A DNA stretch of 64,000 bases from Comamonadaceae bacterium (lineage in GTDB: Bacteria > Pseudomonadota > Gammaproteobacteria > Burkholderiales > Burkholderiaceae_C), in assembly GCA_003599455.1 (NCBI GenBank), contig QZKF01000012.1, positions 1-64,000 of the forward strand. Reading direction: 5' to 3'. This document shows positions 46,195 through 54,840 of the stretch, in pieces. Below the pieces are notes generated by a model. It was not told the origin of the DNA, searched no databases, and saw only the letters and a list, made by a program, of their open reading frames with translations. The first letter of the stretch is position 1. Every line of letters begins with the position of its first letter. The translations under genes and the position numbers were made by a program.

Positions 46195-47715
46195 GTGTCC
46201 AGTGAATCCGCAGCGCATCACGACGAAGACCTCAAGGTGCTCCACAGCATGGGCTATGCCCAGGAGTTGGCGCGCAACATGAAGGGCTTCCAGAACTTCG
46301 CCATCTCGTTTTCCATCATCTGCATCCTCTCCGGCGGCATCAACTCGCTGGGGCAGGGCATCGGCGGTGTGGGAGGCGCGGCCATCGGCATCGGCTGGAT
46401 CCTCGGCTGCGGTGTCAGCTTCATCTTTGCGCTGGGCATGGCGCAGATCGGCTCGGCCTACCCCACGGCCGGTGGCCTCTACCACTGGAGCTCCACGCTT
46501 GGCGGGCGCGGCTACGGCTGGCTCACCGCCTGGCTCAACCTCATTGGTCTGGTCACGGTGCTGGGTGCCATCAACGTCGGCACCTACAACTTCTTCATCG
46601 GCGCCTTCGGCCCGTCGCTCGGGCTCACCGCGAGCTTCGGCCTGCAGGCGGCCTTCGTCATCGGCATCACGGTGATCCAGTCGATCGTGAACCACGTGGG
46701 CATCCGCGCCACGGCCAAACTCACCGACCTCTCGGGCTACCTCATCTTCGCGGTGGCCGTGGGGCTCACGGTGGCCTTGCTGGCCTACGCGCCGAGCTGG
46801 GAGTTCTCGCGCCTGTGGACCTTCAAGAACTACAGCGGTCCGGCCGGTGGTGACGTGTGGCCCGCCACCGAGAGCATGCTGTTCCTGTTCGGCCTGGGCC
46901 TGCTGCTGCCGATCTACACCATCACCGGCTTCGACGCCTCGGCCCACACCGCCGAAGAAACCAAGGACGCCTCGCGCGCCGTGCCCAAGGGCATCATCAA
47001 CTCGGTGGTGTGGTCGGCGCTGTTCGGCTGGGTCATGCTCTCGGCCTTCGTGCTCGCCATCCCCGACATGGACAAGGCGGCCGCCAGCGGCTGGGGCGTT
47101 TTCTTCTTCACGCTTGACGCGGTGCTGCCAGGCGCGCTCAAGCAGGTGCTGTACGTGCTCATCTTCGTGTGCCAGTTCATCTGCGGCCTGGCCACCGTCA
47201 CCTCGGCCTCGCGCATGATCTTCGCGTTCGCGCGCGACGGCGGCCTGCCGGCCTCGAACGCGCTCAAGCGCGTGCACCCGGGTTTTCGCACGCCGGTGGC
47301 CGCCATCTGGACGGCCGCGCTGATCTCGATCGCGTTCACGCTCTACACGCCGGCCTACGCCACCATCGTGTCGGTCACGGTGATCTTCATCTTCATCTCC
47401 TACGGCCTGCCGGTCATTGCCGGCCTGTTCGCCTACGGCAACACCTGGACCCAGATGGGCCCGTGGGACATGGGGCCGGCCTACCGCGTCGTCGGCGTGC
47501 TGGCCATCGCAGCCATCGCGCTGATCTTCTACCTCGGCGTGCAGCCGCCCAACGGCGCCGCGCTCACCATCACGCTGGTCTTCCTGGCCATCACCGCGGT
47601 GGTGTGGTTCGGCTTCGAGCGCCGCCGCTTCAAGGGCCCGCCGGTCGGTGACGAGGTGGCCAAGCGCCAGGCCGAGATCGCCGCCGCGGAGAACGCGCTC
47701 GTCGCGTCCCGGTGA
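46195..47715 (+). CDS. APC-family permease, probable ethanolamine/amine importer
   Basis: This 506-residue membrane protein has 12 predicted helices and APC-superfamily features: GFQNFAISFSIICILSGGI near 30-48, GSAYPTAGGLYHWSS near 84-98, and GFDASAHTAEETKDASRAVPKGI near 243-265. The last is typical of GABA/choline-type permeases. As first gene before SDR-eutB-eutC it probably brings in ethanolamine or a related amine. The start is GTG 46195, seven bases after AGGAGA; a nearby ATG is out of frame. Confidence 0.85.
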   Translation: MSSESAAHHDEDLKVLHSMGYAQELARNMKGFQNFAISFSIICILSGGINSLGQGIGGVGGAAIGIGWILGCGVSFIFALGMAQIGSAYPTAGGLYHWSSTLGGRGYGWLTAWLNLIGLVTVLGAINVGTYNFFIGAFGPSLGLTASFGLQAAFVIGITVIQSIVNHVGIRATAKLTDLSGYLIFAVAVGLTVALLAYAPSWEFSRLWTFKNYSGPAGGDVWPATESMLFLFGLGLLLPIYTITGFDASAHTAEETKDASRAVPKGIINSVVWSALFGWVMLSAFVLAIPDMDKAAASGWGVFFFTLDAVLPGALKQVLYVLIFVCQFICGLATVTSASRMIFAFARDGGLPASNALKRVHPGFRTPVAAIWTAALISIAFTLYTPAYATIVSVTVIFIFISYGLPVIAGLFAYGNTWTQMGPWDMGPAYRVVGVLAIAAIALIFYLGVQPPNGAALTITLVFLAITAVVWFGFERRRFKGPPVGDEVAKRQAEIAAAENALVASR

Positions 47716-47728
47716 AGCGGGCGCGCGC

Positions 47729-48496
47729 ATGGGCGAGCGTCTGAAGGGCAAGGTGGCGCTGGTTTCGGGCGGCGCCACCGGGGTGGGTGGAGCGGCGTCC
47801 ACGCTGTTTGCCGCCGAGGGCGCGCGCGTGGCGGTGCTCGACATCAACGCCGCCGCCGCCGAGGCCACGGCGCTGGCCATCCGTGAGGCCGGTGGCGATG
47901 CCATGGCCGTGGTGGCCGACGTGTCGCAGGCCTTGCCGGTGGAGCGCGCGGTGGCGGCGGTGCTGGCGCGCTGGGGCAGCATCGACGTGCTGTTCAACCA
48001 CGCCGGCAGCATCGTGGTGAAGCCGTTTCTGGAGACCACCGAAGACGAGTGGGACCGGCTGATGGCGGTCAACGTCAAGAGCATGTTCCTCGTCACGCGG
48101 GCGGTGCTGCCGGCCATGCTGGCGCAGCGCAAGGGCGCCATCGTCTGCACCTCGTCGATCTCGGCGGTGGCCGGCACGCCCATGGAGGTGCTGTACGACA
48201 CCACCAAGGGCGCCTGCCACATGTTCGCGCGCGCCATCGCGGTGGAATACCGCGACCGCGGCATCCGCTGCAACGCCGTCTGCCCGGGCTTCGTGCGCAC
48301 ACCGCACGGCCTGCGCGAGGTCGACGCGCTGCAGAAGCTCGGCGTGGACGTGTCCGACGCCGCGCTCGCGGTGGCGCAGGGCCGCATCTGCGAGCCCGAA
48401 GAGGTGGCCGCGGCCGCGCTGTTCCTGGCCAGCGACGAGGCCAGTTTCGTGAATGGCACGCACCTGTTTGTGGACAATGGCTTCACCGCGGTCTGA
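47729..48496 (+). CDS. SDR-family oxidoreductase in the ethanolamine operon
   Basis: This 255-residue short-chain dehydrogenase has the cofactor loop SGGATGVGG near residues 13-21 and Asp at the end of strand two (VAVLDIN), suggesting NAD(H). The active-site Tyr-Lys pair is in YDTTKGA. NNAG is replaced by NHAG, a common variant. It may oxidise or reduce acetaldehyde-level intermediates or another amine-derived alcohol. It lies 13 bases after the permease and 18 bases before eutB. Confidence 0.85.
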   Translation: MGERLKGKVALVSGGATGVGGAASTLFAAEGARVAVLDINAAAAEATALAIREAGGDAMAVVADVSQALPVERAVAAVLARWGSIDVLFNHAGSIVVKPFLETTEDEWDRLMAVNVKSMFLVTRAVLPAMLAQRKGAIVCTSSISAVAGTPMEVLYDTTKGACHMFARAIAVEYRDRGIRCNAVCPGFVRTPHGLREVDALQKLGVDVSDAALAVAQGRICEPEEVAAAALFLASDEASFVNGTHLFVDNGFTAV

Positions 48497-48514
48497 CGCG
48501 GCTACCCTGCGGCC

Positions 48515-49924
48515 ATGACGTATTCGCACACCATCGGCGCCCGGCGCCACACCTTCGCGAGCCTGCGCGAGCTGATGGCGCGCGCCACGCCGCTGCGCTC
48601 GGGCGACCGGCTCGCCGGCGTGGCCGCGGCCAGCGCCGAGGAGCGCATGGCCGCGCAGATGGCGCTGGCCGAGCTGCCGCTGGCGGCCTTCCTGAACGAA
48701 GCGGTGGTGCCCTACGAAACCGATGCCGTCACGCGGCTGATCCTCGACACGCACGACGCCGCTGCCTTCGCGCCGGTGGCCCACCTCACCGTGGGCGACC
48801 TGCGCAACTGGCTGCTGTCGGACGACGCCGACGGCCACACGCTGGCCGCGCTCGCGCCCGGCTTCACGCCCGAGATGGTGGCGGCGGTGAGCAAGCTCTG
48901 CCGCCTGCAGGACCTTGCGCTGATCGCGCGCAAGTGCCGCGTCGTCACGCGCTTTCGCGGCACCATCGGCCTGCCCGGTCGCATGGCCACGCGCCTGCAG
49001 CCCAACCACCCGACCGACGCCGCCGCCGGCATCGCCGCCAGCCTGCTCGACGGCCTGCTGCACGGTTCGGGCGACGCGGTGATCGGCATCAACCCCGCCA
49101 CCGACAACGTGCCCCAGGTGGTGCGCCTGCTGCAGATGCTCGACGGCGTGATCGGCCATTTCGGCATCCCCACCCAGTCCTGCGTGCTGACCCACGTGAC
49201 CAACACGCTGCAGGCAATCGGGCGCGGCGCGCCGGTGGACCTGGTGTTCCAGTCCATCGGTGGCACCGAGGCCACCAACACCAGCTTCGGCATCGACCTG
49301 GCGCTGCTGGCCGAGGCGCGCGCGGCGGCGCTGTCGCTGCAGCGCGGCGCACTGTTCGACGACGGCCGGGGCGAGAACGTGATGTATTTCGAGACCGGTC
49401 AGGGCAGCGCGCTCTCGGCCGGCGCGCACCACGGCTGCGACCAGCAGACCATCGAGGCGCGCGCCTACGCGGTGGCGCGGCACTTCAAGCCGCTGCTGGT
49501 CAACACCGTGGTCGGCTTCATCGGCCCCGAGTATTTGTTCGACGGCAAGCAGATCATCCGCGCCGGCCTGGAAGACCACTTCTGTGGCAAGCTGCTCGGC
49601 GTGCCCATGGGCTGCGACATCTGCTACACCAACCACGCCGAGGCCGACAGCGACGACATGGACGCGCTCATGACGCTGCTGGGCGCGGCGGGCTGCAGCT
49701 TCATCATGGGCATCCCGGGGTCGGACGACATCATGCTGAACTACCAGAGCACCTCGTTCCACGACGCGCTGGTGCTGCGCCAGCTGCTGGGCCTGCGCGC
49801 CGCGCCCGAGTTCGAAGCCTGGCTGCAGCGCATGGGCGTGTTCGAGCCGGGCGAGGGCTCGCGCCTCGCGCCGGCGCTGCCCGATGCCTTCGCGCCGGTG
49901 CTGGCGCGGCTGGAGGCCTCGTGA
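48515..49924 (+). CDS. eutB: Ethanolamine ammonia-lyase large subunit
   Basis: This 469-residue TIM-barrel subunit binds ethanolamine; with EutC and adenosylcobalamin it gives acetaldehyde and ammonia. Recognisable stretches are RFRGTIGLPGRMATRLQPNHPTD, GDAVIGINPATDN, CVLTHVTNTLQAI, QSIGGTEATNTSFGI and LGVPMGCDICYTNHAEAD, all cut short here. Length is close to E. coli EutB (about 450). It overlaps eutC by four bases. No shell or microcompartment genes are nearby, so acetaldehyde would be made in the open cytosol. Confidence 0.96.
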   Translation: MTYSHTIGARRHTFASLRELMARATPLRSGDRLAGVAAASAEERMAAQMALAELPLAAFLNEAVVPYETDAVTRLILDTHDAAAFAPVAHLTVGDLRNWLLSDDADGHTLAALAPGFTPEMVAAVSKLCRLQDLALIARKCRVVTRFRGTIGLPGRMATRLQPNHPTDAAAGIAASLLDGLLHGSGDAVIGINPATDNVPQVVRLLQMLDGVIGHFGIPTQSCVLTHVTNTLQAIGRGAPVDLVFQSIGGTEATNTSFGIDLALLAEARAAALSLQRGALFDDGRGENVMYFETGQGSALSAGAHHGCDQQTIEARAYAVARHFKPLLVNTVVGFIGPEYLFDGKQIIRAGLEDHFCGKLLGVPMGCDICYTNHAEADSDDMDALMTLLGAAGCSFIMGIPGSDDIMLNYQSTSFHDALVLRQLLGLRAAPEFEAWLQRMGVFEPGEGSRLAPALPDAFAPVLARLEAS

Positions 49925-50784
49925 GCACTCCGGTGGTCACCGATGCCGGCTGGGCCTCGTTGCGCCGCTTCACCGACGCGCGCATCGCGCTCGGCCGCGC
50001 CGGGCACAGCCAGCCGACTGCGCCGCACCTGGCGTTCCAGCTGGCCCACGCGCAGGCGCGCGACGCGGTGCACCTGCCGTTCGACGCGCCCGGCGTGGCC
50101 GCCGGCGTGCGGGCGCTCGGGCTGGACGCGCTGCACCTGCACAGCGCCGCGCCCGACCGCGGCACCTACCTGCAGCGGCCCGACCTCGGCCGCCAGCTCG
50201 ACACCGCCTCGCGCCAGACGCTCGCGCGCTGGCAGTGTGAACGCGGCGAACCCGCCACCCTGTTCGACCTCGCCTTCGTGGTGTGCGACGGCCTCTCGGC
50301 GCTCGCGGTGCACCAGAACGCGGTGCCGCTGATCGCCGCTGCGCTGGCCCGGCTGCAGGACCCGATGGGTGAACGCTGGACCGTGGCGCCGGTCGGCATC
50401 GTCGAGCAGGCGCGCGTGGCCGTGGGCGACGAGGCGGGCGCCGGCCTGCAGGCGCGCTGCGTGGTGGTGCTGATCGGCGAGCGCCCCGGGCTGAGCTCGC
50501 CCGACAGCATGGGCCTGTACCTCACCTGGTCGCCCCAACCGGGCCTGACCGACGCCAGCCGCAACTGCATCTCCAACGTGCGGCCGGCCGGCCTGTCGGT
50601 CGATGCCGCCGCCCGCAAGCTGGTGCAGCTGCTCGGCGCGGCGCGGCGCCTGCGGCTCAGCGGCGTGGCGCTGAAGGACGACGTGGACGAGCAGGCCCTG
50701 GGCCCGGGGCCTTCAGGCGACGACGCGGCGGCCTTCGGCAAAGCGCTGCAGGAACTGCCGCCCGCGCTCGGTGCCCGGCCCTGA
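49921..50784 (+). CDS. eutC: Ethanolamine ammonia-lyase small subunit
   Basis: This 287-residue subunit provides the cobalamin-binding site of the lyase. Family stretches are RIALGRAG near 22-29, AHAQARDAVHLPF, DRGTYLQRPDLGR, FVVCDGLSALAV and CISNVRPAGLSVDAAA. The GTG start is coupled to eutB (GTGA overlap). The last 25 or so residues are unusual in composition and overlap, on the opposite strand, the remnant of an ABC ATPase gene, so the C terminus may have been rebuilt by a deletion. Confidence 0.95.
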   Translation: MSTPVVTDAGWASLRRFTDARIALGRAGHSQPTAPHLAFQLAHAQARDAVHLPFDAPGVAAGVRALGLDALHLHSAAPDRGTYLQRPDLGRQLDTASRQTLARWQCERGEPATLFDLAFVVCDGLSALAVHQNAVPLIAAALARLQDPMGERWTVAPVGIVEQARVAVGDEAGAGLQARCVVVLIGERPGLSSPDSMGLYLTWSPQPGLTDASRNCISNVRPAGLSVDAAARKLVQLLGAARRLRLSGVALKDDVDEQALGPGPSGDDAAAFGKALQELPPALGARP

Positions 50785-50889
50785 GAAGAACTGTTCGGGC
50801 TCGCCGGTTTCCACCACCACGCCCCGGTCCATCAGGATCACACGGCTCGCGGCTTCGCGGGCGAAGGCCATCTCGTGCGGGGCCGCGCT
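50713..50889 (-). pseudogene. 3' remnant of a polar-amino-acid ABC ATPase gene
   Basis: On the minus strand an open frame reads HEMAFAREAASRVILMDRG, then VVVETGEPEQFF, a typical C terminus of GlnQ/HisP-type ATPases (H-loop region onward), ending QRFAEGRRVVA and a stop at 50713. It has no start, Walker motifs or signature; the frame opens directly after the stop codon of the preceding minus-strand gene at 50890. About 56 codons remain of a protein normally near 245. It overlaps the 3' end of eutC, so a deletion probably joined the two regions. Confidence 0.75.
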
Positions 50890-51642
50890 TCAGTCGGGTG
50901 CGTGCCACTCCAGCACGCGCCAGTGCAGCGGCAGGCCTTCGCACTTCACGGTGGCGTCGGCCTGGCTCACGCGCTGCAACGTGCAGGCGAGGGTGGCGCC
51001 TTCGAGCGCGGGGCGGGTGGCGCGCTCCAGGCTCCACACGCCGTCAGCCCAGCGGCCGAAGGCGATGCCGAAATCGAGCAGTTCGTCGGCCGCTTCCGGG
51101 TGGCGTTGCACCAGGGTGTCCAGCGTGTCGTCGGGCGCGGTGCCGGCGGGCCAGGCGGCGCGGCGCGGCCGCAGGTGCATGAGGTACTGTCCGCTCACCA
51201 GCAGGCGCTCGGCCGTGGGTTCGCCCGCGGCGTCCAGCGCGGCCAGCGCGATGCGCTGCCCGAGCGAACCCGGCAGGCGCTCCCACACCTCGAGGTAGGC
51301 CGCGTGGGCGCCGGTCTCGATCAGGCGATCGGGTCCCTCGAACACCATGTGGCCGGCGTCGGGCGTGCTGCGCGGGGGCTGGAAGTCGATCGTGCGTTGC
51401 CAGGTGCAGACCTCGGGCAGGATCTTGTCGGGCCGGGTGATGGTGGTGGTGCCGGCAAAGCCCTGCTGCAGCGCGAGGCCGTGCGGCGTGGCGCGGTCGG
51501 CGTCGGCGGGCACGCGCAGGTCGCCGTGCCACAGGCCGGTCTGCAGCCAGCGGACCCAGGTGGTGGCGTCGCGCTTGCCGGGCATCTGCAGCAGGGTGCG
51601 CGCCCACACGCCGTGGTAGCGCTCGGGAATGGATGGATTCAT
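50890..51642 (-). CDS. Conserved protein of unknown function in the guanidine-riboswitch operon
   Basis: This 250-residue cytosolic protein begins MNPSIPERYHGVWARTLLQ and continues with TTWVRWLQTGLWHGDLRVP; it is rich in Trp and looks beta-stranded. Stretches such as WERLPGSLGQRIALAAL suggest a lipocalin-like or ligand-binding barrel, but I do not recognise the family with confidence. It overlaps the metallo-beta-lactamase gene by four bases and is the last intact gene of the operon, directly before the ABC remnant. Confidence 0.7.
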   Translation of the reverse strand: MNPSIPERYHGVWARTLLQMPGKRDATTWVRWLQTGLWHGDLRVPADADRATPHGLALQQGFAGTTTITRPDKILPEVCTWQRTIDFQPPRSTPDAGHMVFEGPDRLIETGAHAAYLEVWERLPGSLGQRIALAALDAAGEPTAERLLVSGQYLMHLRPRRAAWPAGTAPDDTLDTLVQRHPEAADELLDFGIAFGRWADGVWSLERATRPALEGATLACTLQRVSQADATVKCEGLPLHWRVLEWHAPD

Positions 51643-52448
51643 ATGACGGCGTTCGGAAAGACGGGCAGGCTCCGGTAAAAGGCCATGTCGTGATTGGGCC
51701 AGAGTCGTGCGCCAGTTTCGCGCGCGAGCGCCTTGAGCTTGCGGATGCTGTCCACGGCCTGCGCCTCGCGCCCCTGCCACAGGGTACCCGGCGCGATCTC
51801 ATGGTCGATATTTTCCTGCAGGTCGGCCGCGTCGCCCGCGAGCAGCACCGGCTGGCCCTGCGGCAGCTCGATCAGCAGGGACATGTGGCCCGCGGTGTGG
51901 CCGGGCGTGGCCACGGCGGTCACGCCCGGCGCCACGGTGTATTCGCCCTGCCGCAGGCGGAACTGCAGCGCGCAGCCGCTGTCGTCGAGCAGGTCGTCCT
52001 CGAACACCGCGCCGTCCAGGCCGCTGCAGGCCGCGTCCCACTCGTCGCGCTGCAGGTGGACTTCGGCGCCGCAGCCGCAGCGCCTGAGTTCCTTGAGCCC
52101 CCCGGCGTGGTCGAAGTGCAGGTGGCCGATGAAGATCAGGTCCACGTCGGCCGGCGTGAGGCCCAGGCGCGCCAGGTGGTGCGGAAGGCGCTGCTCCTCG
52201 CGCATGTCGGGCGCGCCCATCGCGAAGCTGGCCGGGTGGTAGTAACGCTCGCGCAGCGCGGGCGTGTGGATCTTGGCGTGGTCGCAGCCCACGTCGTAGA
52301 GGATGCGGCCGTGGGGTGTCTCGATCAGGTAGGCCAGGATGGGCGCCTCGATCAGCTCGCCCTGGCCCCGGTTGAAGGTCGAGATGGACTTGTCGTAGCG
52401 GTGCGTGGCCGTGAGCAGGGGCCACAGGCGCAGGGCGTGGGTCTTCAT
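51639..52448 (-). CDS. Metallo-beta-lactamase-fold hydrolase, lactonase-like
   Basis: This 269-residue protein has the di-zinc motif HLHFDHAGG (near residues 104-112), another ligand His in TPGHTAGHMSL, Asp in LLAGDAADL, and a final His in WPNHDMAF. It resembles the AttM/AiiA-like N-acyl-homoserine lactonase group, whose members often act on other lactones. In this operon it may hydrolyse a lactone, lactam or cyclic intermediate. It starts six bases after the amidohydrolase gene. Confidence 0.85.
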   Translation of the reverse strand: MKTHALRLWPLLTATHRYDKSISTFNRGQGELIEAPILAYLIETPHGRILYDVGCDHAKIHTPALRERYYHPASFAMGAPDMREEQRLPHHLARLGLTPADVDLIFIGHLHFDHAGGLKELRRCGCGAEVHLQRDEWDAACSGLDGAVFEDDLLDDSGCALQFRLRQGEYTVAPGVTAVATPGHTAGHMSLLIELPQGQPVLLAGDAADLQENIDHEIAPGTLWQGREAQAVDSIRKLKALARETGARLWPNHDMAFYRSLPVFPNAVI

Positions 52449-52454
52449 GGCTGC

Positions 52455-53138
52455 TCAGGCGCCGCTGAAGGCCTGCCCCCAGGTGGCCGGCTGCCCGGCT
52501 CCGCCTTCGGGCGGGGGCACCAGCTCGGCCACCAGCTCGGCGGTGCTGCGCACGCGGCCGAAGATGCCGCCTTCCACGCCGATCATGGCCAGCGCCGGCG
52601 CCTGCAGCGCGGGGTCGCTGGCGGCGGTGGCATCGCCCACGGTGGTGCAGGCAAAGCCGCGGTCCACCGCCTCGCGCAGCGTGGAGTGCACGCACACCTC
52701 GGTGGTCACGCCGCAGAGGATGAGCCGCTCCACGTCGTGTGCGGCCAGCACCTGCGCCAGCCGCGTGTGGTGGAAGGCGCCGTAGCCCGGCTTGTCGATC
52801 ACGAACTCGCCGGCGCCAGGCCGCAGCGCGTCCACGAAATCGTGGCCCTGTTCGCCGCGCACCAGCAGCCGGCCGAGCGGACCCTGGCTGCCGATGGGCG
52901 CGCCGGCTGCCACGCTGCGCGCCAGCTTGGCCGGCGGGCAGTCGCTCAGGTCGGGCAGGTGGCCCTCGCGCGTGTGCACCACCAGCAGGCCGGCGCTGCG
53001 CGCGGCCTGCAGCAGCCGCTGGATGTTCGCGATGGGTTCGCGCAGGCGCTGCACGTCCATGCCGGCGGTGTCGGCATAACCGCCGGGGCTGCAGAAGTCG
53101 CGCTGCATGTCGATCACGATCAGGGCGGTCGTGCTCAT
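52455..53138 (-). CDS. Isochorismatase-fold amidohydrolase resembling biuret/guanylurea hydrolase
   Basis: This 227-residue cysteine hydrolase has the catalytic Asp in LIVIDMQRDFC (D10), Lys in VIDKPGYGAF and nucleophile Cys in CGVTTEVCVHSTLREA. From memory, stretches such as HTREGHLPDLSD and GPLGRLLVRGE are close to biuret hydrolase (BiuH) and to guanylurea hydrolase; other isochorismatases share only the catalytic motifs. Biuret hydrolase yields allophanate; guanylurea hydrolase feeds guanidine. Either product enters the operon at 19-28 kb. Substrate not proven. Its start overlaps the creatininase stop by four bases. Confidence 0.85.
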   Translation of the reverse strand: MSTTALIVIDMQRDFCSPGGYADTAGMDVQRLREPIANIQRLLQAARSAGLLVVHTREGHLPDLSDCPPAKLARSVAAGAPIGSQGPLGRLLVRGEQGHDFVDALRPGAGEFVIDKPGYGAFHHTRLAQVLAAHDVERLILCGVTTEVCVHSTLREAVDRGFACTTVGDATAASDPALQAPALAMIGVEGGIFGRVRSTAELVAELVPPPEGGAGQPATWGQAFSGA

Positions 53139-53914
53139 GGCGCGGGCCTCTCGAAGCCGGTGCGGATGGCCTCGGCCATGCGGCGCGCCACTTCATCCGC
53201 GAGCAGCTTGCCCTTGGTGGCGTCGGAGCCTTTCGCGGACGAGAGCACGCCCGAGGCCGGCACCCAGTCGGTGCGCGGCGGGTACATGTCGTAAGGCGGG
53301 AAATCGGCCGGGCCGTCGTCGGGCAGCAGGTCCATGCGCACCAGGTGGGGGTGGTAGTGCAGCATCATGGACGTTTCGAGCACGGCCGCGTGCTCCAGCG
53401 CGAAGCCGGGGAAACCGTCGGGGAACACGTCGCCCAGGGTGTCGGGCGTCATGAAGTCCCAGTATTCGAGCCGCATCACCTGCAGCGCCGCGCCGGGCCC
53501 GAGGTCGCGCAGGCCGAGGTCGATGCCCTCGATCAGGAACCACTGGTTTTCGTAGTGGCCGTTGACGATGACCAGTTTCGTGAGCCCGTGGCGCGCGAAC
53601 TCGCGCACCGCGTCGCGCACCTGGCCGATCAGCGTGGCGGCGTCCACGCTGGTGGTGCCGCAGAAATGCTGGCCACCGCCGCACTTGGGTTGCGACTTGT
53701 AGCCGTAGGACAGCGTGGGCGCCACCAGGCCGCCCACGCGCGCGGCGGTGTCGGCCGCCACCGCGCTGGAGAGCAGGCCGTCGGTGCCCAGCGGCAGGTG
53801 CGGCCCGTGCTGCTCGAGCGCGCCCACCGGCAGCAGCACGGGCGGCTGGTCGCGCTGGATGCGCGCCTGGTAGTCGACCCAGGAGAGCTGGTTCATCCAC
53901 ACGGTGTCGTTCAT
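53135..53914 (-). CDS. Creatininase-family amidohydrolase
   Basis: This 259-residue enzyme of the creatininase fold binds two divalent metals. The family signature LPVGALEQHGPHLPLGTD (near residues 27-44) supplies Glu, His and Asp ligands, and IVNGHYENQWFL gives the conserved His/Glu loop. Creatininase opens creatinine to creatine, a guanidino compound; other family members act on different cyclic amides or formamides. The guanidine-riboswitch context favours a guanidino-type substrate. AGGAGG lies nine bases before the ATG at 53914. Confidence 0.85.
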   Translation of the reverse strand: MNDTVWMNQLSWVDYQARIQRDQPPVLLPVGALEQHGPHLPLGTDGLLSSAVAADTAARVGGLVAPTLSYGYKSQPKCGGGQHFCGTTSVDAATLIGQVRDAVREFARHGLTKLVIVNGHYENQWFLIEGIDLGLRDLGPGAALQVMRLEYWDFMTPDTLGDVFPDGFPGFALEHAAVLETSMMLHYHPHLVRMDLLPDDGPADFPPYDMYPPRTDWVPASGVLSSAKGSDATKGKLLADEVARRMAEAIRTGFERPAP

Positions 53915-53918
53915 GTTT

Positions 53919-54830
53919 TCATCCTCCTGTGTTGGCGGCGGGTGTCGTGGGCGCGGGTGCGCGGTTGTCGAGCGCTTCCACCAGGGCAGCCACAGCAATG
54001 AGCGTGCCGCCGGCCCAGCCCAGGGGCGTGAGCGTTTCGCCACCGAACCAGAGCGCGGTGAGCACGGCCACCACCAGCTCGGCCAGCAGGATCACGCCGG
54101 CGCGGCTGCTCTCCAGGTGCGTCACGCCGAACTGCCAGGTGGCGGTGGCCAGCAGCAGCCACACGAAGCCGTAGGCCAGCACCGCCAGCCACACGCCGGC
54201 CGACACGGCGGGGATGGCATGGCCCAGCGCGCCGGTGGCCGCGAGCGAGATGACGCCGCAGCCCACGAACACCGCGAAGGTCTTGCTCAGCATGGGCACG
54301 CCCTGCGCGGCGCGCGCGATGATGTTGTTGCCCGCGAAGGCCAGGCCGGCCGAGAGCGCGAGCAGATCGGACACCGAGAGCGAGAGGTCCAGCGCACCCG
54401 GTCCGCCCAGCACCATCCACAGGCCCACGATGGCCGCGGCCACGGCGGCCCAGCGCGTGGCCGGTATGTGTTCCTTCAGGAACAGCCAGCCGCCCAGCAC
54501 CGACCACACCGGAGAGAGGTAGAACAGGAACATCACGCGCACCACGTCGCCGGCCATGAGCGCGTTGACGAAGGAGGTGTTGGCCCAACCGCCGACCAGC
54601 GCCAGCGCGAGCAGCAGGACCCACTGTGCGCGCCAGGCCGCGCGCTGGCGCCAGATGAGGACCAGCGCGCACAGGCCGACCACGCCGTACGACACGAGCG
54701 AGACCACCGGGCCGCTCAGACCCTGCGCGATGAACCACTTGAGCGGCATCCACGACAGACCCCAGAGCGAGGCGGAGAACAGCAGCACGCCGGTGGCGAG
54801 GCGGTCCGAAGGATTCGAGAGCAGGGACAT
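53919..54830 (-). CDS. EamA/DMT-family transporter in the riboswitch operon
   Basis: This 303-residue membrane protein has ten predicted helices in two EamA repeats. Guanidine exporters of ykkC regulons are small SMR proteins of the same superfamily, so a ten-helix relative here may export or import guanidino compounds. The start at ATG 54830 leaves ten bases after the SDR stop; an upstream ATG (54863) would overlap that gene. The creatininase gene begins four bases downstream. Confidence 0.82.
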   Translation of the reverse strand: MSLLSNPSDRLATGVLLFSASLWGLSWMPLKWFIAQGLSGPVVSLVSYGVVGLCALVLIWRQRAAWRAQWVLLLALALVGGWANTSFVNALMAGDVVRVMFLFYLSPVWSVLGGWLFLKEHIPATRWAAVAAAIVGLWMVLGGPGALDLSLSVSDLLALSAGLAFAGNNIIARAAQGVPMLSKTFAVFVGCGVISLAATGALGHAIPAVSAGVWLAVLAYGFVWLLLATATWQFGVTHLESSRAGVILLAELVVAVLTALWFGGETLTPLGWAGGTLIAVAALVEALDNRAPAPTTPAANTGG

Positions 54831-54840
54831 GGGCGCGGAA

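Noticed and set aside
50657..51037. Minus-strand open frame of 126 codons over the ABC remnant
   Set aside because: It is in a different frame from the recognisable ATPase fragment and is Arg/Pro rich; it overlaps a coding gene.
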